DNA of 64,000 bases from Bacillus haynesii (GTDB lineage: Bacteria; Bacillota; Bacilli; Bacillales; Bacillaceae): the NCBI RefSeq assembly GCF_001969855.1, contig NZ_MRBL01000003.1, positions 337,979 to 401,978 on the forward strand. Direction: 5' to 3'. The position numbers were made by a program, and so were the translations under genes. Positions 61,687-64,000 of this stretch are shown here, piece by piece. Below the pieces are notes generated by a model. It was given only the letters and a program-made list of their open reading frames with translations, had not been told where the DNA came from and did not search any database. Numbering within the stretch: the first letter of the stretch is position 1; each line of letters opens with the position of its first letter.

Positions 61687-62187
61687 ATGAAGCTAACAGA
61701 AAAAGAAACAGAAATATTGGAAATATTAGAGGAAAACAGCCGCCTCGAACCTGAAACGATTGCTAAAATGGCGAACATTTCACAGGAAGAAACAAAAGCG
61801 ATTATTGAAAAGCTTGAAAAAGAAAAGGTCATCATCGATTATTCTGCAATGATCGACTGGCGAAAAGTCGACGGCCATGAAGGCGTGACAGCGATGATTG
61901 ATGTGAAAGTAACGCCGAAGCGCGGCGTCGGATTTGACGAAGTGGCCGAGCGGATTTATCGTTTTCAGGAAGTTGAATCCGTTTACTTGATGTCAGGCGT
62001 ATATGATCTGTCTGTTGTCATCCGCGGCAGAACGATGTCGGATATTTCGCATTTCGTGTCCGAAAAATTATCGACGCTTGAATCGGTCGTGTCGACAACC
62101 ACCCACTTTATTTTAAAGAAATACAAGCATGACGGTAAAGTTTTTGACTCCGGTGATGATGACAAAAGAATCGTGGTGTCTCCTTAA
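61687..62187 (+). CDS. alaR: AlaR, Lrp/AsnC-family regulator
   Basis: A 166-residue feast/famine regulator (B. subtilis YugG). The N-terminal winged helix (about 1-55) has SRLEPETIAKMANISQEE; the C-terminal part is the RAM effector-binding domain (about 65-145) with ESVYLMSGVYDLSVVIRG. It likely senses alanine or a related amino acid and controls the operon it shares with alaT. AAAGGTG precedes the ATG. The stop codon directly abuts the alaT ATG (TAAATG). Confidence 0.92.
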   Translation: MKLTEKETEILEILEENSRLEPETIAKMANISQEETKAIIEKLEKEKVIIDYSAMIDWRKVDGHEGVTAMIDVKVTPKRGVGFDEVAERIYRFQEVESVYLMSGVYDLSVVIRGRTMSDISHFVSEKLSTLESVVSTTTHFILKKYKHDGKVFDSGDDDKRIVVSP

Positions 62188-63360
62188 ATGAGGACAACTT
62201 ATATTTCGAAAGCAGCCCAGCAAATCAAACCGTCGGGCATCCGCAAATTTTTTGATCTTGCGTCCACAATGGAAGGCGTGATTTCATTGGGAGTCGGAGA
62301 GCCCGATTTTGTGACGGCATGGAATGTCAGGGAAGCGAGCATTCTTTCCCTTGAGCAGGGCTACACGTCTTATACGGCAAACGCGGGTCTTCTTTCCCTG
62401 CGGAAAGAGATCAGCGCTTATCTGAATAAACGCTTTCATCTGGATTATGCACCCGATGACGAGCTGATTGTCACAGTCGGAGCAAGCCAGGCGCTTGATA
62501 TTGCGGTCAGGGCGATCCTTGATCCCGGAGAAGAAGTGTTGATTCCAGAGCCTTGTTTTGTCGCTTATGAAGCGCTTGTCTCTTTGGCGGGGGGGAAAGC
62601 GGTCCACATTCATACGAACGCAGAGCGCGGATTTAAAGCGAGCGCTGCGGATTTTGAAGCCGTTTTGACTGAGCGTACGAAGGCCATCATCCTTTGTACC
62701 CCGTCTAATCCGACAGGCTCTGTTTATTCAAAAAAAGAACTGGAAGAGATCGCGGCTTTTGCTGAAAAGCATGACCTGATTGTAATAGCGGATGAAATTT
62801 ACGCCGAGCTGACATACGATGAAGCTTATACAAGCTTTGCGGAAATCGCCGGAATGAAAAAACGGACGATATTGATATCTGGTTTTTCAAAAGGGTTTGC
62901 CATGACAGGCTGGCGCCTTGGATATGTCGCAGCTCCTGCATATTTAAGAGACCCTATGCTGAAAATTCACCAGTACTCGATGATGTGCGCGCCAAGCATG
63001 GCTCAATTTGCGGCTGAGGAAGCCCTTAAAAACGGCCTCGAAGACGTCGAAAAGATGAAAAAAAGCTACCGCCGCCGAAGGAATGTGTTTGTGGATTCAC
63101 TGAACGAAATCGGGCTTGACTGCCATCAGCCTGGGGGCGCTTTTTACGCGTTTCCGTCCGTTAAAAAAACGGGCATGAGCTCCGAAGAGTTTGCAGAGGA
63201 ACTTCTCATCAGCGAAAAAGTCGCCGTCGTCCCAGGCAATGTTTTCGGTCCGAGCGGCGAAGGCTATATCAGGTGTTCCTATGCTTCCTCGCTTGAACAG
63301 CTTCAGGAAGCGCTCGTCAGAATGAAACGCTTTGTGCAGAAGGTCGGTGCAGTTCAATAA
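62188..63360 (+). CDS. alaT: AlaT, alanine aminotransferase
   Basis: A 390-residue fold type I aminotransferase (B. subtilis YugH) that makes alanine from pyruvate and glutamate. The PLP Lys is in SGFSKGFAMTGWRLGY (about 233), with PSNPTGS (about 171) and the C-terminal Arg in YIRCSYASS. It follows alaR without a gap. Together with ald at the left end of the window it covers both making and breaking of alanine. Confidence 0.93.
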   Translation: MRTTYISKAAQQIKPSGIRKFFDLASTMEGVISLGVGEPDFVTAWNVREASILSLEQGYTSYTANAGLLSLRKEISAYLNKRFHLDYAPDDELIVTVGASQALDIAVRAILDPGEEVLIPEPCFVAYEALVSLAGGKAVHIHTNAERGFKASAADFEAVLTERTKAIILCTPSNPTGSVYSKKELEEIAAFAEKHDLIVIADEIYAELTYDEAYTSFAEIAGMKKRTILISGFSKGFAMTGWRLGYVAAPAYLRDPMLKIHQYSMMCAPSMAQFAAEEALKNGLEDVEKMKKSYRRRRNVFVDSLNEIGLDCHQPGGAFYAFPSVKKTGMSSEEFAEELLISEKVAVVPGNVFGPSGEGYIRCSYASSLEQLQEALVRMKRFVQKVGAVQ

Positions 63361-63393
63361 AAAAATGCGCACCTAAAAGGTCCGCATCAACAT

Positions 63394-63443
63394 AAGGGGG
63401 GAATACTAGAAAGCCTTAGTTGTTCTTTAGTATTCCCCTTTCA
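63394..63443 (+). terminator. Terminator of alaR-alaT
   Basis: A 14-base stem (AAGGGGGGAATACTA with TAGTATTCCCCTTT) around a 19-base loop. A smaller imperfect hairpin (ATGCG..CGCAT) lies before it. Confidence 0.75.
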
Positions 63444-63480
63444 TCACGGTTTTAAACATACAATGCTAAAAAAAGTTTTT

Positions 63481-63509
63481 TTGCTTAATAAAGACTTGTA
63501 TGATATAAT
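63481..63509 (+). promoter_or_regulatory. Promoter of yugI
   Basis: TTGCTT, 17-base spacer, TATAAT with an extended TGA before it; 55 bases before the start. Confidence 0.78.
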
Positions 63510-63564
63510 TTTTTATTGCGTATAAAAAGAGATTTAAATTCATATGATTTAGGAGTTGTTAGTT

Positions 63565-63954
63565 ATGACAGCAAAATTTGAAGTAGGCAGTGTTTACACT
63601 GGAAAAGTGACTGGATTACAGGCGTACGGAGCGTTTGTTGCATTAGATGAAGAAACACAAGGACTCGTGCATATTTCTGAAGTAACACACGGTTTCGTTA
63701 AAGATATTAATGAGCACTTGGCGATCGGTGATGAAGTGCAAGTGAAGGTTCTTTCTGTAGATGAGGAAAAAGGCAAAATCAGCCTTTCTATCCGCGCTAC
63801 ACAGGCAGCTCCTGAACGAAAAGAAAGCAAGCCTAGAAGACAAAAGGCTGTTCAAGCCGAAGATACAGCTGCTCCACAAGGGTTCAACACGTTAAAAGAC
63901 AAACTTGAAGAGTGGATCGAGCAGTCCAACAGAAAAGATCTTATTAAGAAGTAA
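63565..63954 (+). CDS. yugI: YugI, S1-domain general stress protein 13
   Basis: A 129-residue protein with one S1 RNA-binding domain at about 4-75: EVGSVYTGKVTGLQAYGAF, with GLVHISEV and GKISLSIR later. A basic linker and an acidic helix (LKDKLEEWIEQSN) follow. B. subtilis YugI (GSP13) binds ribosomes. TAGGAG precedes the ATG at 63565. It has its own promoter and terminator; codon use suggests good expression. Confidence 0.93.
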   Translation: MTAKFEVGSVYTGKVTGLQAYGAFVALDEETQGLVHISEVTHGFVKDINEHLAIGDEVQVKVLSVDEEKGKISLSIRATQAAPERKESKPRRQKAVQAEDTAAPQGFNTLKDKLEEWIEQSNRKDLIKK

Positions 63955-63958
63955 ATGA

Positions 63959-63986
63959 AAAAACTCCGGCAAAAGCCGGAGTTTCA
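63959..63986 (+). terminator. Terminator of yugI
   Basis: A perfect 10-base stem AAACTCCGGC / GCCGGAGTTT with a 4-base loop. The T run is short. Confidence 0.75.
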
Positions 63987-64000
63987 GACCGTTGACAAAA

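Noticed and set aside
1..64000. Insertion sequence, prophage, CRISPR, tRNA or rRNA
   Set aside because: No transposase or integrase protein, no regular direct repeats with spacers, and no tRNA-like cloverleaf or rRNA stretch was recognised. A tRNAscan and repeat search would settle it.

Overview
This is a 64 kb chromosomal stretch of a low- to medium-GC Gram-positive Bacillus. Gene order and protein sequences match the Bacillus subtilis yum-yui-yuk-yue-com-mrp-yuf-kap-yug region almost gene for gene, but the proteins are clearly diverged and several B. subtilis neighbours are missing or moved. That pattern fits the B. licheniformis group (licheniformis, paralicheniformis and relatives); I cannot fix the species from the window. 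All functional names come from reading the protein sequences and from knowledge of B. subtilis, not from a database search. No rRNA, tRNA, CRISPR, prophage or insertion sequence was recognised.

Layout. 1-9.8 kb: a YdjO-type small protein, a zinc-ribbon membrane protein, redox enzymes YumC and YumB, the yuiABCD genes, aminopeptidase pepA, transporter yuiF, biotin transporter bioY under a visible BirA operator, and the molybdoenzyme yuiH. 9.8-14.2 kb: an alanine catabolism block (ald, its activator adeR, and a sodium:alanine-type symporter). The bacillibactin genes that lie between yuiH and ald in B. subtilis are not here. 14.4-25.8 kb: a complete type VII (Yuk/Ess) secretion operon, yukE-yukD-yukC-yukB-yueB-yueC, followed by an extra membrane protein gene and yueD. 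YueB, known in B. subtilis as the SPP1 phage receptor, carries an acidic, repeat-containing insert. 25.9-34.5 kb: yueE, a secreted lipase-like hydrolase with a perfect cre site, yueF-yueI, the nicotinamide salvage pair pncA-pncB, the EAL/HDOD protein yuxH, and yuzC.

34.8-39.8 kb: the quorum-sensing block degQ, comQ, comX, comP, comA, yuxO. The pherotype part (comQ, comX, front of comP) is AT-rich and mosaic; comP is full length. comQ has a strong Shine-Dalgarno placed for an ATC codon rather than for its first ATG. 39.8-46.1 kb: the Mrp sodium/proton antiporter operon mrpABCDEFG and a small exported protein. 46.1-53.3 kb: malate uptake (maeN, malK, malR) interrupted by a phosphatidylethanolamine operon (pssA-ybfM-psd) and a 3' remnant of the guanosine transporter permease nupQ; nupN, nupO and nupP are gone. 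53.3-60.6 kb: yuxK-pbpD, yuxJ, kapD, kapB, patB and small membrane proteins. kinB, the usual partner of kapB, is absent. 60.6-64 kb: yugF, the alanine aminotransferase pair alaR-alaT, and the S1-domain protein yugI.

The most interesting points are the possible non-AUG starts of comQ (AUC) and yuxJ (AUA), the diversified YueB ectodomain with an extra membrane gene in the same type VII operon, the nup deletion scar beside a relocated lipid operon, the missing kinB, a likely unannotated 56-codon gene upstream of yueF, and several RNA hairpins (comP/comA gap, yumB leader, yueI 3' end) that could be regulatory.
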